Origin: Nocardia gamkensis NBRC 108242
Lineage (GTDB): Bacteria; Actinomycetota; Actinomycetes; Mycobacteriales; Mycobacteriaceae
Reading direction: 5' to 3'
Assembly (NCBI RefSeq): GCF_001612985.1
Contig: NZ_BDBM01000069.1
Coordinates: forward strand, 1 to 41,647
Length of the DNA: 41,647 nucleotides
Below are positions 33,204 to 41,567 of the stretch, piece after piece (the first letter of the stretch is position 1; every line of letters begins with the position of its first letter). The notes below the pieces were generated by a model that was given only the letters and a program-made list of their open reading frames with translations, was not told where the DNA came from and searched no databases. Position numbers and translations under genes: made by a program.

Positions 33204-34331
33204 GTGGGACAGGCGATGACGCGACTCGTGCACTTCGTGGGCAGCTTGCCTGCACCGTTGACGACCGACGACCGCGAGGTGCTGGAATGGTTCGTCGAGC
33301 GCAGCCGCGGCCACCGGCTCACCGGCGTTCCACGGGATCTGGATCCCACCTGGGTCGTGGAGTATCTGCGCGCGCGGGAGAAACACGACGACGTCTTCGA
33401 AGTGGTGCGCAGTGGTGACTTCGCCGACTACGCCGACATGCGCGTCTATGGCCTTCGCCGGGGCGCCGTCCTCGAACCCCGGCACGTGGCGATGGACCGG
33501 GTCGACCGCATCGCCGCGGCCGTTGCCGCCTTCCGCGCACTGCGTGATAGGCGCCCCGAACTGGCCGACACCAGATTGCAGATCAGTCAACCGAATCCGC
33601 TCGACCTGGCGCTGTTCGTGTTCGGCGGCGCTGCGGTGGCCGACGGCCTCCCGCTCGGGCGCGCGCTGCGTCACCTTCGCACGGTGACTCCCGCATTGCG
33701 CAACCTGCCGGTTTTCGTCGAGGCCGCACTGGCCGAAATGGCCCGGCTCACAGCGGATCACGGTGATCTGATCACCTGGCAGGTGGAATCGCCGATCGCT
33801 CAGCTCGCGCTGGTGAAGGCGGCGCGGTTCGGTATGCGGGCGCCGATCGGCCGTCTGGTCGCACGACAGTTGGCCGGCTTTCTCGCGCGAACGCACGATA
33901 TCGGCGCACAGACCATCGTGCACCTCTGCTATGGCGACTACCAGCACAAAGAGCTTCTCGCCCCGCGTGATCTCGCGCCTGCGGTCGAACTCTTGAACGC
34001 CGTCGCACGCGAGCTGCGCGCTCGCGCGGTGCCGTTGCCGCCCGCGCACATTCCCTGTGCCTACGGTGCTCATCCCGCCCCGGTGGACCCGGCGTTCTAC
34101 CGGCCGCTGCGCCGGCTGGACAAGGACTGGCGCGTCATCGCAGGGGTCGTGTCGCCGGAGGCAGCGCAGGACAGTATCCGTAGCCTGGCCATGTTCGAAG
34201 CAGCCGCGGGCCGGACCGCATACGGTGTGGCGACGGCATGCGGCCTCGGCCGATGCACCGTCGAGGAGGCCGAGCTGGCCGCCGCGGCAACCGTGGCGAC
34301 CGCTGATGCCGCAGAGGTGGCGGTAGTCTGA
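33204..34331 (+). CDS. MetE-like (UROD/methionine synthase superfamily) zinc-binding protein
   Basis: A 375-residue protein with the fold signs of the MetE C-terminal barrel: LVHFVGSLP at the start of the barrel, QTIVHLCYGDYQHKELL with His240 and Cys242, and ATACGLGRCT with Cys346. In cobalamin-independent methionine synthase the zinc ligands are His-x-Cys (HxCY) and the later Cys of the DCGL motif, exactly this arrangement. The N-terminal half of MetE is absent. It may transfer methyl or other alkyl groups to a thiol, but the substrate is unknown. Start GTG 33204, with GAGGA 6 bases upstream. An ATG at 33216 is possible. It is convergent with the dienelactone hydrolase-like gene. Confidence 0.8.
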   Translation: MGQAMTRLVHFVGSLPAPLTTDDREVLEWFVERSRGHRLTGVPRDLDPTWVVEYLRAREKHDDVFEVVRSGDFADYADMRVYGLRRGAVLEPRHVAMDRVDRIAAAVAAFRALRDRRPELADTRLQISQPNPLDLALFVFGGAAVADGLPLGRALRHLRTVTPALRNLPVFVEAALAEMARLTADHGDLITWQVESPIAQLALVKAARFGMRAPIGRLVARQLAGFLARTHDIGAQTIVHLCYGDYQHKELLAPRDLAPAVELLNAVARELRARAVPLPPAHIPCAYGAHPAPVDPAFYRPLRRLDKDWRVIAGVVSPEAAQDSIRSLAMFEAAAGRTAYGVATACGLGRCTVEEAELAAAATVATADAAEVAVV

Positions 34332-34405
34332 CGCGCCCGAGCGGCTGCCATGTTCTCGGCGCACCTCGATCGGTGTCGGTCTGCGCCGTGCACAGTGTGC
34401 CGTCG

Positions 34406-35248
34406 CTACGGATTCCGGCCGATCGGTCGGTGATCGGCCAGGAGTCGGCCCCCGAGGAAGTCCAGAACCTGGTGCAGCGCTGCCTGGGTGGGCTGGCCGG
34501 GTTCATCGATGAGATGTTCGGTCAGGACCGAATGCGGGCTCAGCACGGCATCGGGATTGGCGTCGGCGTCATCGAGTTCGATCGCTGTGAACGCGTCGCC
34601 CAGTTGGTCGCGCAGGAATTCGAATCGTTCGGCGGGCGAACGACGATCGCCTCGGAATCGCAGCCCCATGACCGGCAAACCGTCCGCGCAGCGCTCTTTG
34701 ACGCGTGCCAGGTCGGCGGGGGACAGGTCGATGGAGTACTTCTGCCGGGAGGTGAATCCGAGGGGCAGTCCGGGCTGGGACAGTACAGGTGCGAGCAATC
34801 GGTCGTCGACGGCCATCGCCAGGGCGAATCCGCCGGTGAAGCACATTCCGACCGAGCCGACGCCCGGTCCGCCGCAGCGGTGGTGCTCGTGCTCGGCCAG
34901 CGCTCGCAGCCACTGCACGACCGGCGAGGTACGTCCGGTCGCGAGCACAACGAACTCTCGGCTGACGCAGATCGGGCCGAACTGTCCGGCAACGTTCGCC
35001 AGCGCCGAGGCGAGTCCGTGCGCGGCCGGACTCGGATCTCGGCCCGGATTGCCGTACAGGTGCGGAACGACCGCCGTGCACCCGATGGCCGCGACTCGCC
35101 GCGCGAAGTCGAAAACCTGCGGCGAGATTCCGGGAAATTCCGCCATGACGATCACGGCGGGTCCGGAACCCTTGCGGAACAGGGCGCGGGTCTTGCCTTC
35201 GTAGGTGAAGGCATCGCGCTGGAAGTCGTCGAGAGTGTCATCGGCCAT
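34406..35248 (-). CDS. Dienelactone hydrolase-family protein
   Basis: A 280-residue alpha/beta hydrolase with the dienelactone hydrolase pattern: VIVMAEFPG with Glu37, GMCFTGGFALAMA with the nucleophile Cys136 (GxCxxGG), and likely acid Asp201 and base His239. These enzymes open lactones or hydrolyse esters. There is no signal peptide. Start ATG 35248, with GAGGAGG 7 bases upstream. The neighbours do not define its pathway. It could act on aromatic or xenobiotic catabolites. The 205-base gap before the MerR gene shows nothing further. Confidence 0.85.
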   Translation of the reverse strand: MADDTLDDFQRDAFTYEGKTRALFRKGSGPAVIVMAEFPGISPQVFDFARRVAAIGCTAVVPHLYGNPGRDPSPAAHGLASALANVAGQFGPICVSREFVVLATGRTSPVVQWLRALAEHEHHRCGGPGVGSVGMCFTGGFALAMAVDDRLLAPVLSQPGLPLGFTSRQKYSIDLSPADLARVKERCADGLPVMGLRFRGDRRSPAERFEFLRDQLGDAFTAIELDDADANPDAVLSPHSVLTEHLIDEPGQPTQAALHQVLDFLGGRLLADHRPIGRNP

Positions 35249-35453
35249 GGTGGGGTCCTCCTCGAAAGTGGACCATCACTATCGACCGGGCGACATCGCC
35301 GGTTATAGGACGAATGTTCCCGCGACGCTCCGTCGACCGGGGCATCAACATGAGCAGTTCGTCATCGACAGCGGGGGCGGGGGTGTGCCGGTTCTGAGCC
35401 GATATCCACCGTCAGGGCATTCGATAGTGGCGACGGGCTAGCGGCCCCGTGGC

Positions 35454-35810
35454 TTACGCCTGCTGTTGATCACGCAGTCTCCGGTTCGAAGCGTCAGTCG
35501 GGTCCTGGTTCAATGCGGCGTTACGTTCCAGGGCTTCGGTGAGCTGGTCTTCGAGGATGATGATCCGGCAGGCCGCCTCGAGCGGTGTGCCCTGATCGAC
35601 GAGTTCGCGGGCACGTGCGGCGATGCGCAGCTGATAGCGGGAGTAGCGGCGGTGCCCACCGGCGGATCGCTGTGGGGTGATCAGTTTCGCCTCGTCCAGG
35701 CTGCGCAGGAACGCCTGGGTGGTGCCGAGCAGGTCCGCGGCTCGGCCCATCGTGTAGGCGGGGTAGTCCTCGTCGTCGAACTTCTCGCTCGCGGTCGTGG
35801 GTTCAGAAAT
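35454..35810 (-). CDS. MerR-family regulator with likely ATT start
   Basis: A 118-residue MerR-type regulator. Its helix-turn-helix is YTMGRAADLLGTTQAFLRS, then the wing ITPQRSAGGHRRYSRYQLR; the region IILEDQLTEALERNAAL is the coiled-coil dimerisation helix and the tail is polar. I take ATT 35810 as start because GGAGG lies exactly 7 bases upstream and the homologous reading begins SEPTTASEKFDDEDY; an ATT start is very rare. The longer frame begins at GTG 35861 inside a hairpin and has no binding site. It may be regulated by the hairpin and leader. The same protein type ends at the right edge of the window. Target genes unknown. Confidence 0.7.
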   Translation of the reverse strand: MSEPTTASEKFDDEDYPAYTMGRAADLLGTTQAFLRSLDEAKLITPQRSAGGHRRYSRYQLRIAARARELVDQGTPLEAACRIIILEDQLTEALERNAALNQDPTDASNRRLRDQQQA

Positions 35811-35831
35811 CGTGGTGCCTCCATACGACGA

Positions 35832-35861
35832 GTGCCCCGGTGCCTGGTGGCACCGGGGCAC
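35832..35861 (-). promoter_or_regulatory. Perfect hairpin just before the MerR ribosome-binding site
   Basis: Arms of 13 bp (GTGCCCCGGTGCC and its reverse complement) flank a 4-base loop. It ends 10 bases before the GGAGG site of the MerR gene. It could be a terminator, attenuator or control element of the leader. Confidence 0.7.
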
Positions 35862-36216
35862 TAAGGGGAATTACTAACCATCTTCCGACAAGTATCCGAG
35901 CTTCGGTCGCCGCCCGAGCTACACACGCCGGTGGGCGACGCGACGGTAGGCAACTCCTCCTTTCTGTTCACGGGTACTTCATTTCTTCGTGCACTTCACC
36001 TTGCATGCCCGGCGGGCGGCGGGACCGATTTACGTCATGGCCCCGCAGCCGCGCCCGCCGTCTTCACTTTCACGGGCAGTTCGTCATCTCCCGTGCCACT
36101 CGAGACTTGCTTCTTCGTTCGCCCCACAGAAGTTACCCGCACCTACGGTGAATGTCTACTGTCACCACGGTAGATTTTCTGGGAGTGTCGTACACCCGCC
36201 GCCGCTGATCGGCCGC
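35862..36216 (-). other. MerR leader with tiny coding-like frames
   Basis: The 350 bases upstream of the MerR gene on its strand hold several short frames. One is 36035-36142, given separately. Another, ATG 36006, encodes 12 residues ending at TGA 35968 and overlaps GTG 35971 by GTGA; that frame runs 36 codons to the hairpin, with AAAGGAGGAG inside it. Upstream of these is the end of the pseudogene at 36217. The A/G-rich patches and tight spacing suggest a structured or translated leader. Low confidence. Confidence 0.35.
36035..36142 (-). CDS. Small hydrophilic peptide (35 residues)
   Basis: GTG 36142 gives GRTKKQVSSGTGDDELPVKV after five residues and ends AGAAAGP at TGA 36035. Composition is polar, with no membrane segment. 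GTG 36127 is a second possible start. No strong binding site is seen. It looks coding-like but cannot be proved; function unknown. Confidence 0.35.
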   Translation of the reverse strand: MRVTSVGRTKKQVSSGTGDDELPVKVKTAGAAAGP

Positions 36217-36792
36217 TCACCCGATGCCGTCGCCCGGTCCCACTTGAATGCCCACCACACAGGTGTCGTCGTCGGTGTTGGCGTCGCTGTGATCGAGCAG
36301 ATGCCTCGTCGGCGAACGCGGACAACGTATCGACCATCGTGTTGATCACGCCGGCCAGCGCCGCGACCTCGCCCTTCGCCTCCACGGTGATGTTCTGGGT
36401 CAGGTCGCCGCGCGCGACGGCGGTGGCGACCTGGGCGATCGACCGCACCTTTGCGGTCAGGTTGCCCGCCATGAAGTTGACCGAGTCGATGAGGTCCCGC
36501 CACGCGCCCGAGACGCCCTTGACGTCCGCTTGACCACCGAGGATGCCCTCGGTGCCGACCTCGCGCGCGACGCGGGTGACCTCGGAGGTGAACAGTGACA
36601 GCTGGTTCACCATGCCGTTGAACACCGTCGCGATCTCACCGAGCAGCCCGTCGGCAGCCGGGTACGGAAATCGCCGTCGCGCACCGCGGTCAATCCGGCG
36701 AGCAGTTGATGCAGCTCGCCTTGGTCAGGGGCCGCAGCGTCCTGCTTCGACGCAGTGTGGACGGCTGCCGCCGCTGTGTCCGTCATTGCCAT
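36217..36792 (-). pseudogene. Rearranged HAMP-domain sensor kinase remnant with a foreign tail
   Basis: Three frames join. From ATG 36792 the first frame reads AVHTASKQDAAAPDQGELHQ, then LLAGLTAVRDGDFRTRLP. At about 36660 the frame changes to GLLGEIATVFNGM and then HAMP-type repeats (GILGGQADVKGVSGAWRDL, AVARGDLTQNITVEAKGEVA, INTMVDTLSAFADE), typical of multi-HAMP hybrid kinases. At about 36301 it stops resembling a kinase. The last part, in a third frame (36217-36300), reads LLDHSDANTDDDTCVVGIQV, a plausible end of a SpoIIE/PP2C-type phosphatase. The gene has a frameshift and a truncation or fusion, so it is not functional. Confidence 0.8.
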
Positions 36793-37362
36793 CCTCGCTC
36801 TGGTCCACCGGTTCGAAACTGGAAATCCAGCCGGTCCGAGTGGGAACCCAGCTCGCCGATACCCGTGGACGACGAGTCACAGAAGCACGGCTGGGCCGGC
36901 GGTTCCCGGCGGTAACACTACGCTCCTCGAACACGAGCCCGCGACATCATCCGTCCGCATTCGGCGGCGTTCGACCGAGCTGCTCGGCCGGTTCGACCCT
37001 CGCACCGATCGACCGTGGAGATTGCGCTGCGCGTGCCGGACGTCCTGTCGATTCGGTGAGAGGCGCGCCCGCTCCGGTGAACCGACATATTTCGAATCGT
37101 TCCGGACGACGGTTGCTGTGATGCCCGAGGCGGCATGCGGGCACGAGTGCACTGTCGATCTGTGGCATTTCAACATTGCGGCCCAGTGAGAAGCACCGCC
37201 CGGTGTGGCTTGCCATTCAGACTGAATCAATCTCTGCTGGAATGGGTTTCGAGCATTGACAGAGCATGGATAGACTCCCACTCGGTACAGCGAGTCCCGG
37301 CTGATACCTGGGCCACGAATTACCGGGCGTGCATGAAAACCCGGTATGCAAAGGAGACATTC
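36793..37362. other. Intergenic region before the amidase gene
   Basis: I see no convincing gene in these 570 bases. Near the amidase start, at 37321-37346, TACCGGG and CCCGGTA form a 7-bp inverted repeat with a 12-base spacer, which could be an operator. The AAGGAG binding site of the amidase gene follows at 37350-37355. Confidence 0.4.
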
Positions 37363-38820
37363 ATGCCCGGACCGGAGTTTGCGACTCTGCGTGATCAGGT
37401 GGCCGCGCTGCGGGCCAGGACCATCTCGGCCACCGAACTGCTCGAGCTGACCATCGGGCGGATCGAAAAATTCGACGACAAGGTCAACGCCATGGTGGTG
37501 CGGGATTTCGACCGCGCCCGCGCCGCCGCGAAGCAGGCCGACACGGCGCTGGCGCGCGGTGAGCGGACGCCACTGCTCGGCGTTCCGGTGGCGGTGAAGG
37601 AATCCTTCAACGTTGCGGGCCTGCCGACCACGTGGGGATTCCCCGATGCGAAGGATTGGCAGCCCGATGAGGACGCGGCGCTGGTGACGCGGGTCAAGGC
37701 CGCGGGCGGGGTGGTCATCGGCAAGACCAATGTGCCGCGGTCTCTGCACGACTGGCAGTCCTACAACGACATCTACGGCACCACCAACAACCCGTGGGAC
37801 CTGGCGCGCTCGCCCGGCGGGTCATCCGGCGGCTCCTCCGCCGCGCTCGCGGCAGGATATGTCTCGCTCGCGCTCGGCTCCGACATCGGCGGATCGCTGC
37901 GAGTACCAGCGCATTTCTGCGGCGTCTTCGCCCACAAGCCGTCACGGACACTGCTGCCGGGTCGCGGAAACACGCCACCTCGCACGCCCGCGTTGCCGGC
38001 TCCGCAAGACCTCGCCGTGGTCGGGCCGATGACGCGCAGTGCCGCCGACCTGACGCTGGCGACCCTGCTGCTCGCCGGCCCCGACGAGGTGGAGGCGGTC
38101 GCATACCGACTGGCGCTGCCACCGCCGCGCAGCGCTGAGTTCGACAACTTCCGGGTGCTGGTCGTCGACACTCATCCGCTGTTGCCGACGTCGACCGTCA
38201 TCCGCGACGGTTTCGACCGCATCGCTCGAGGGCTCGAAAAGGCCGGTGCCGCAGTCGCCCGGCACAGCGCGCTGCTGCCCGACCTCACCCTGACGGCGTA
38301 CACCTACCTGACACTGCTGATGTCGCAGTTCGGCGCGGACGCGCCGGTCGACACCTATCGCACGATCCAGGCCGCCGTCGCCGATATTCCGCCGAACACC
38401 GACACCCCGGAGGCGGTCATCGGCCGAGCGTTCGTGGCCAGTCACAGCGACTGGATCAGGGCGGACCGGGTTCGCATCGGCCTCGCCGACAAGTGGCGAC
38501 GCCTGTTCAACGAATTCGACGTGGTGCTGTGCCCGATCACTCCGACACCGGCCTTCCCGCACGACCATTCGGACATGAACACCCGCACGATCGAGATCGA
38601 CGGCACCACATACCCCTACAACTATCACCTCGTTTGGGCGAGTATCGCGACGCTGATCGGGCTACCGTCAACCGCGGCACCGATCGGGCGCTCACCCGAA
38701 GGGCTGCCCTACGGCATGCAGATCATCGGCCCCTATCTCGAAGACCGCACCACGTTGCGGTTCGCAGAGTTGATCGAGCAGGAGTTCGGCGGATTCAGCC
38801 CACCGCCGGGCTTCGCGTAG
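37363..38820 (+). CDS. Amidase-signature-family amidase
   Basis: A 485-residue amidase. The Ser-cisSer-Lys triad is Lys79 (VPVAVKESFNV), Ser154 in SPGGSSGGSS and Ser178 in GSDIGGSLRVPA. It hydrolyses amides in the cytoplasm, as a member of the family of Glu-tRNA amidotransferase A and other amidases. I chose ATG 37363 (MPGPEFATLRDQV) with AAGGAG 7 bases upstream; the longer frame from 37135 is not homologous. No GatB or GatC is near, so it is more likely a free amidase than a tRNA enzyme. Substrate unknown. Confidence 0.9.
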   Translation: MPGPEFATLRDQVAALRARTISATELLELTIGRIEKFDDKVNAMVVRDFDRARAAAKQADTALARGERTPLLGVPVAVKESFNVAGLPTTWGFPDAKDWQPDEDAALVTRVKAAGGVVIGKTNVPRSLHDWQSYNDIYGTTNNPWDLARSPGGSSGGSSAALAAGYVSLALGSDIGGSLRVPAHFCGVFAHKPSRTLLPGRGNTPPRTPALPAPQDLAVVGPMTRSAADLTLATLLLAGPDEVEAVAYRLALPPPRSAEFDNFRVLVVDTHPLLPTSTVIRDGFDRIARGLEKAGAAVARHSALLPDLTLTAYTYLTLLMSQFGADAPVDTYRTIQAAVADIPPNTDTPEAVIGRAFVASHSDWIRADRVRIGLADKWRRLFNEFDVVLCPITPTPAFPHDHSDMNTRTIEIDGTTYPYNYHLVWASIATLIGLPSTAAPIGRSPEGLPYGMQIIGPYLEDRTTLRFAELIEQEFGGFSPPPGFA

Positions 38821-38897
38821 GAGCGGCGGACACGGCCTGCAAGGTTCGTCCAGATGACCGCCGATGAGTTTCGAGCGCCTAGGAGGTCTACCAGGTC

Positions 38898-39449
38898 ATG
38901 AGGAAATTGATCTACGGGTTCGGCGTGTCCCTGGACGGCTACATCAACGACCGCGACGGCAGCATCGACTGGAGCGACCCGGACGAGGAGTTGCACCAGT
39001 TCCACAACGACCGCTACCGCCAGCTCGAGGTCTCGCTGCACGGCCGTCGCCTGTACGAGCTGATGGCCGAGTACTGGCCGCATCTGCCCGAGGACGCGTC
39101 GCGCATCGAGCGTGAGTTCGGCAGGCTGTGGACGGAGAAGCCGAAGGTCGTCTTCTCCCGGACGCTGGCCGAGGTGCACTGGAACAGCACGCTGGTCAGT
39201 GAGAACGCGGTCGAGGAGGTCCGCAGGCTCAAGGCCGGCGGCGATGGCGTGATGGAGGTAGGTGGCGCCGGCCTGGCGGCCTCGCTGATGCCCCACGGGC
39301 TCATCGACGAGTACCAGCTGTTTCTCTCGCCGGTGGCGCTCGGCGGCGGCACACCGATGTTCCCCTCGCTGGACAAGCGCATCCGGCTCCGATTGGCCGA
39401 GACGAGGCACTTCGACACCGTGGTGATGCTGCGCTATCTCGCCGACTGA
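38898..39449 (+). CDS. Dihydrofolate-reductase-like (RibD C-terminal domain) protein
   Basis: A 183-residue protein of the RibD_C/DHFR-like superfamily: KLIYGFGVSLDGYINDRDGS, HGRRLYELMAEYW, VVFSRTL, and VGGAGLAASLMPHGLIDEYQL with PVALGGGTPMF. These are small reductases of unknown substrate that are common in actinobacteria. Start ATG 38898, with GGAGG 11 bases upstream. It lies 77 bases after the amidase, possibly co-transcribed, and is convergent with the tetR-type gene. A small hairpin follows at 39549-39565. Confidence 0.85.
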   Translation: MRKLIYGFGVSLDGYINDRDGSIDWSDPDEELHQFHNDRYRQLEVSLHGRRLYELMAEYWPHLPEDASRIEREFGRLWTEKPKVVFSRTLAEVHWNSTLVSENAVEEVRRLKAGGDGVMEVGGAGLAASLMPHGLIDEYQLFLSPVALGGGTPMFPSLDKRIRLRLAETRHFDTVVMLRYLAD

Positions 39450-39548
39450 GGTCCGTTCGAGCACCGCGAAAGGCTGCAATCGCGACTCGATCACGCAGGC
39501 GGCGCGGATCGGTCCTGTCCGGTTGTCGGTGCGCCCGCTGCATCGTAT

Positions 39549-39565
39549 CGCTCGCATGGCGAGCG
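39549..39565. terminator. Small hairpin between convergent genes
   Basis: CGCTCGC and GCGAGCG flank ATG. It sits between the ends of the DHFR-like and TetR-type genes. Short stem, so a terminator role is tentative. Confidence 0.4.
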
Positions 39566-39612
39566 AGGCTCGCGCGAGATAGGAGGCGCTCGTTCGGTTC
39601 CTCGGCCGCGCG

Positions 39613-40293
39613 TCAGCTCGCGATGCGGGCTTGGATGCCGTCGAGGAGGAACTCGAGGCCGGTGCGGAAGGTTTGGTCGGCGTCCAGGTGGGCGGCATCG
39701 CGTATGACGGTGGCGAGCGCGGGGAAGCGGCCGGTTGCGAAAGTGCGCTCCAGATAGGGTCCGAAGGCGGCCTGCCACTGCCGCTTGTCCATTCCGGTGG
39801 CCCGCTCGGCACGCCGCTCGGTGATCTCCCGGCGCACAGCGCCGATCACGTACGCGTTGACCGCGTCGACCACCGGCATGACGGTGTCCACGTCGACGCC
39901 GCCCATCGCGGCCACCACAGCCTCCCCTCTAGCCAGCGCGTGCGGGCCGAGCTGGGGCCGTCCGCCGATCAGGTCGGCGAGCCATTCATGCTGGTGAGCG
40001 GCTTGGCGGGTGGTTTCGGCGACGGAGCGCAGCACCTCTCGCCAACCGTCTCCGACCGGCCGGATCTCGGCGTAGATCGCATCGACCATCAGGTCGAGCA
40101 ATTCGTCCTTGGTGGCGATGTAGCTGTAGAGCCGCATCGGCCCCACGTCCAGTGCGGCGGCGACCTTGCGTAGCGACACCGCCGCCAAGCCGTCGGCGTC
40201 GGCCAGCCGGATCGCTGCTCGTACGATCCGCTCCCGGCTCAGTGGAGCCGGCACCGGTCGATCCGGCGGCTCCGGCCTCTCCCAGACCAGCAT
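39613..40293 (-). CDS. TetR-family regulator with TetR-class C-terminal domain
   Basis: A 226-residue repressor. The helix-turn-helix is RERIVRAAIRLADADGLAAV, then VAAALDVGPMRLYSYIATKD; the C-terminal part (HEWLADLIGGRPQLGPHAL, VDAVNAYVIGAV) matches the TetR class C domain (PF02909-like), typical of tetracycline-repressor relatives. I chose ATG 40293 (MLVWERPEPP); the longer frame to 40338 would start inside the operator. It is divergent from the flavin monooxygenase gene over a 32-bp palindrome, so it probably represses both genes and is released by a small lipophilic ligand. Confidence 0.88.
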   Translation of the reverse strand: MLVWERPEPPDRPVPAPLSRERIVRAAIRLADADGLAAVSLRKVAAALDVGPMRLYSYIATKDELLDLMVDAIYAEIRPVGDGWREVLRSVAETTRQAAHQHEWLADLIGGRPQLGPHALARGEAVVAAMGGVDVDTVMPVVDAVNAYVIGAVRREITERRAERATGMDKRQWQAAFGPYLERTFATGRFPALATVIRDAAHLDADQTFRTGLEFLLDGIQARIAS

Positions 40294-40318
40294 GCCGCTG
40301 ACAATACATCGCCCGTTT

Positions 40319-40350
40319 CGATACAGTGTATTGGCCAATGCAGTGTATCG
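40319..40350. promoter_or_regulatory. Shared palindromic operator between tetR-type and monooxygenase genes
   Basis: Two 16-base halves (CGATACAGTGTATTGG and CCAATGCAGTGTATCG) are reverse complements at 14 of 16 positions, meeting without a spacer. The site lies 25 bases before the TetR-type start and 11 bases before the monooxygenase start. Confidence 0.8.
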
Positions 40351-40361
40351 AAGGAGCGACC

Positions 40362-41477
40362 ATGACCATGACCATCACCATCGTCGGAGCCGGACTGGGC
40401 GGCCTGACCCTCGCCCGGGTGCTGCACGTGAACGGCATCGACGCCGTCGTGTATGAACGTGAATCGTCCCGCGGCGCGCGTGGTCAGGGCGGCATGCTCG
40501 ACATCCACTCCGGCCAGCCGGCGCTGCGCGAGGCCGGTCTGATCGACCAGTTCTACGCGATCGCCCGCGGTGAAGGCCAGGACATGCGTCTTCTAGAGCC
40601 GGATGGCACCTTGCTGCTCCAGGAGGACACCCCCGACGACGCCCCGCTCGATCGACCCGAGGTCGACCGCGCCGATCTACGCGACCTGCTGCTGGATTCC
40701 CTTCCCGAAGGCATGGTGCGCTGGGGACACGCGTTCGAATCCGCCGACAACGGCCTGCTGCGCTTCGCCGACGGCAGCAGTGCGACGTATGACCTGCTGG
40801 TCGGGGCGGACGGCGCGCAGTCCCGGGTTCGCGCGCTGCTCACCGACGCCCGCCCGGCGCATATCGGCCAGAACGTCGTCGAGATCGGCATTCCCGACAT
40901 CGACCGCACGCACCCCGACCTCGCGGCGATGGTCGGGCGCGGCAACTACTGGGTGCTCGGCAACGGACTATCCCTGGCGGCGCAGCGCAACGGCGACGGA
41001 CGCGTTCGCATCGGCATCAGTTTCTACAACACCGCCGAGGACTGGTTCGCTACCAGCGGGATCCCGTTCGACGACCCGGCCGCCGCCAGGGCCCGGCTGA
41101 TCGACCTGCTCCCCGGCTGGGACGCACGATTCACCGCGCTGATCGCGGCCTGCGACGACACGGTCGTGCCGCGGTCGATCACCGCTCTTCCGGCCGGTCT
41201 GACCTGGCCGTCGAGGCCGGATGTCACGCTGCTCGGCGATGCCGCGCACCTGATGCCGCCGGTGGGAGAGGGCGCCAACATGGCGCTGCTCGACGGCGCC
41301 CAGCTCGGCCTCGCGCTGGCCGCGCATCCGGACGACTTTCCCGCCGCCATCGAAGAATACGAAAGCGAAATGTTCGAACGCACCAGCGCGGCCGCCCGGA
41401 TGTCCGCGAGTATGCAGGAATTGCTGACGTCGCCGGACGCCGCGCAGAAGGTGTTGGCGTTCTTCCAACCCGGCTGA
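40362..41477 (+). CDS. TetX-like FAD-dependent monooxygenase
   Basis: A 371-residue class A flavin monooxygenase. GAGLGG (9-14) binds FAD, GQGGMLDIHSGQPAL is the TetX-like loop, RPEVDRADLRDLLLDSLP, GADGAQSRVR, LLPGWDARFTALI and LGDAAHLMPPVGEGANMAL follow. These, including the region just after the GxGxxG motif, are most like TetX, which hydroxylates and inactivates tetracyclines, although other flavin hydroxylases share the fold. Start ATG 40362, with AAGGAG 5 bases upstream; ATG 40326 and earlier are too long. Control by the TetR-type repressor over a shared operator is likely. Drug inactivation is possible but unproven. Confidence 0.87.
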   Translation: MTMTITIVGAGLGGLTLARVLHVNGIDAVVYERESSRGARGQGGMLDIHSGQPALREAGLIDQFYAIARGEGQDMRLLEPDGTLLLQEDTPDDAPLDRPEVDRADLRDLLLDSLPEGMVRWGHAFESADNGLLRFADGSSATYDLLVGADGAQSRVRALLTDARPAHIGQNVVEIGIPDIDRTHPDLAAMVGRGNYWVLGNGLSLAAQRNGDGRVRIGISFYNTAEDWFATSGIPFDDPAAARARLIDLLPGWDARFTALIAACDDTVVPRSITALPAGLTWPSRPDVTLLGDAAHLMPPVGEGANMALLDGAQLGLALAAHPDDFPAAIEEYESEMFERTSAAARMSASMQELLTSPDAAQKVLAFFQPG

Positions 41478-41505
41478 AACGCCACACGGCTCGTGAAGTC
41501 GACTG

Positions 41506-41520
41506 CCACCGGGGGTGGCG
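41506..41520. terminator. Short hairpin between convergent genes
   Basis: GCCACC and GGTGGC flank GGG between the end of the TetX-like gene and the partial MerR gene. Short stem, tentative. Confidence 0.35.
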
Positions 41521-41567
41521 GCGCGGTGTGGACCGAACTCGGCGCCCGGTGTGGCGGCTGGTGAGGT

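Noticed and set aside
34373..35308. Plus-strand open frame opposite the dienelactone hydrolase-like gene
   Set aside because: No recognisable domain; the minus strand has the GxCxxGG nucleophile and a good ribosome-binding site.
36035..36080. 6C-type RNA in the G/C-rich part of the MerR leader
   Set aside because: I looked for two hairpins with C6 loops and found none on either strand.
37135..37362. Longer N-terminus for the amidase
   Set aside because: The 76 extra residues are not amidase-like and AAGGAG sits 7 bases before ATG 37363.
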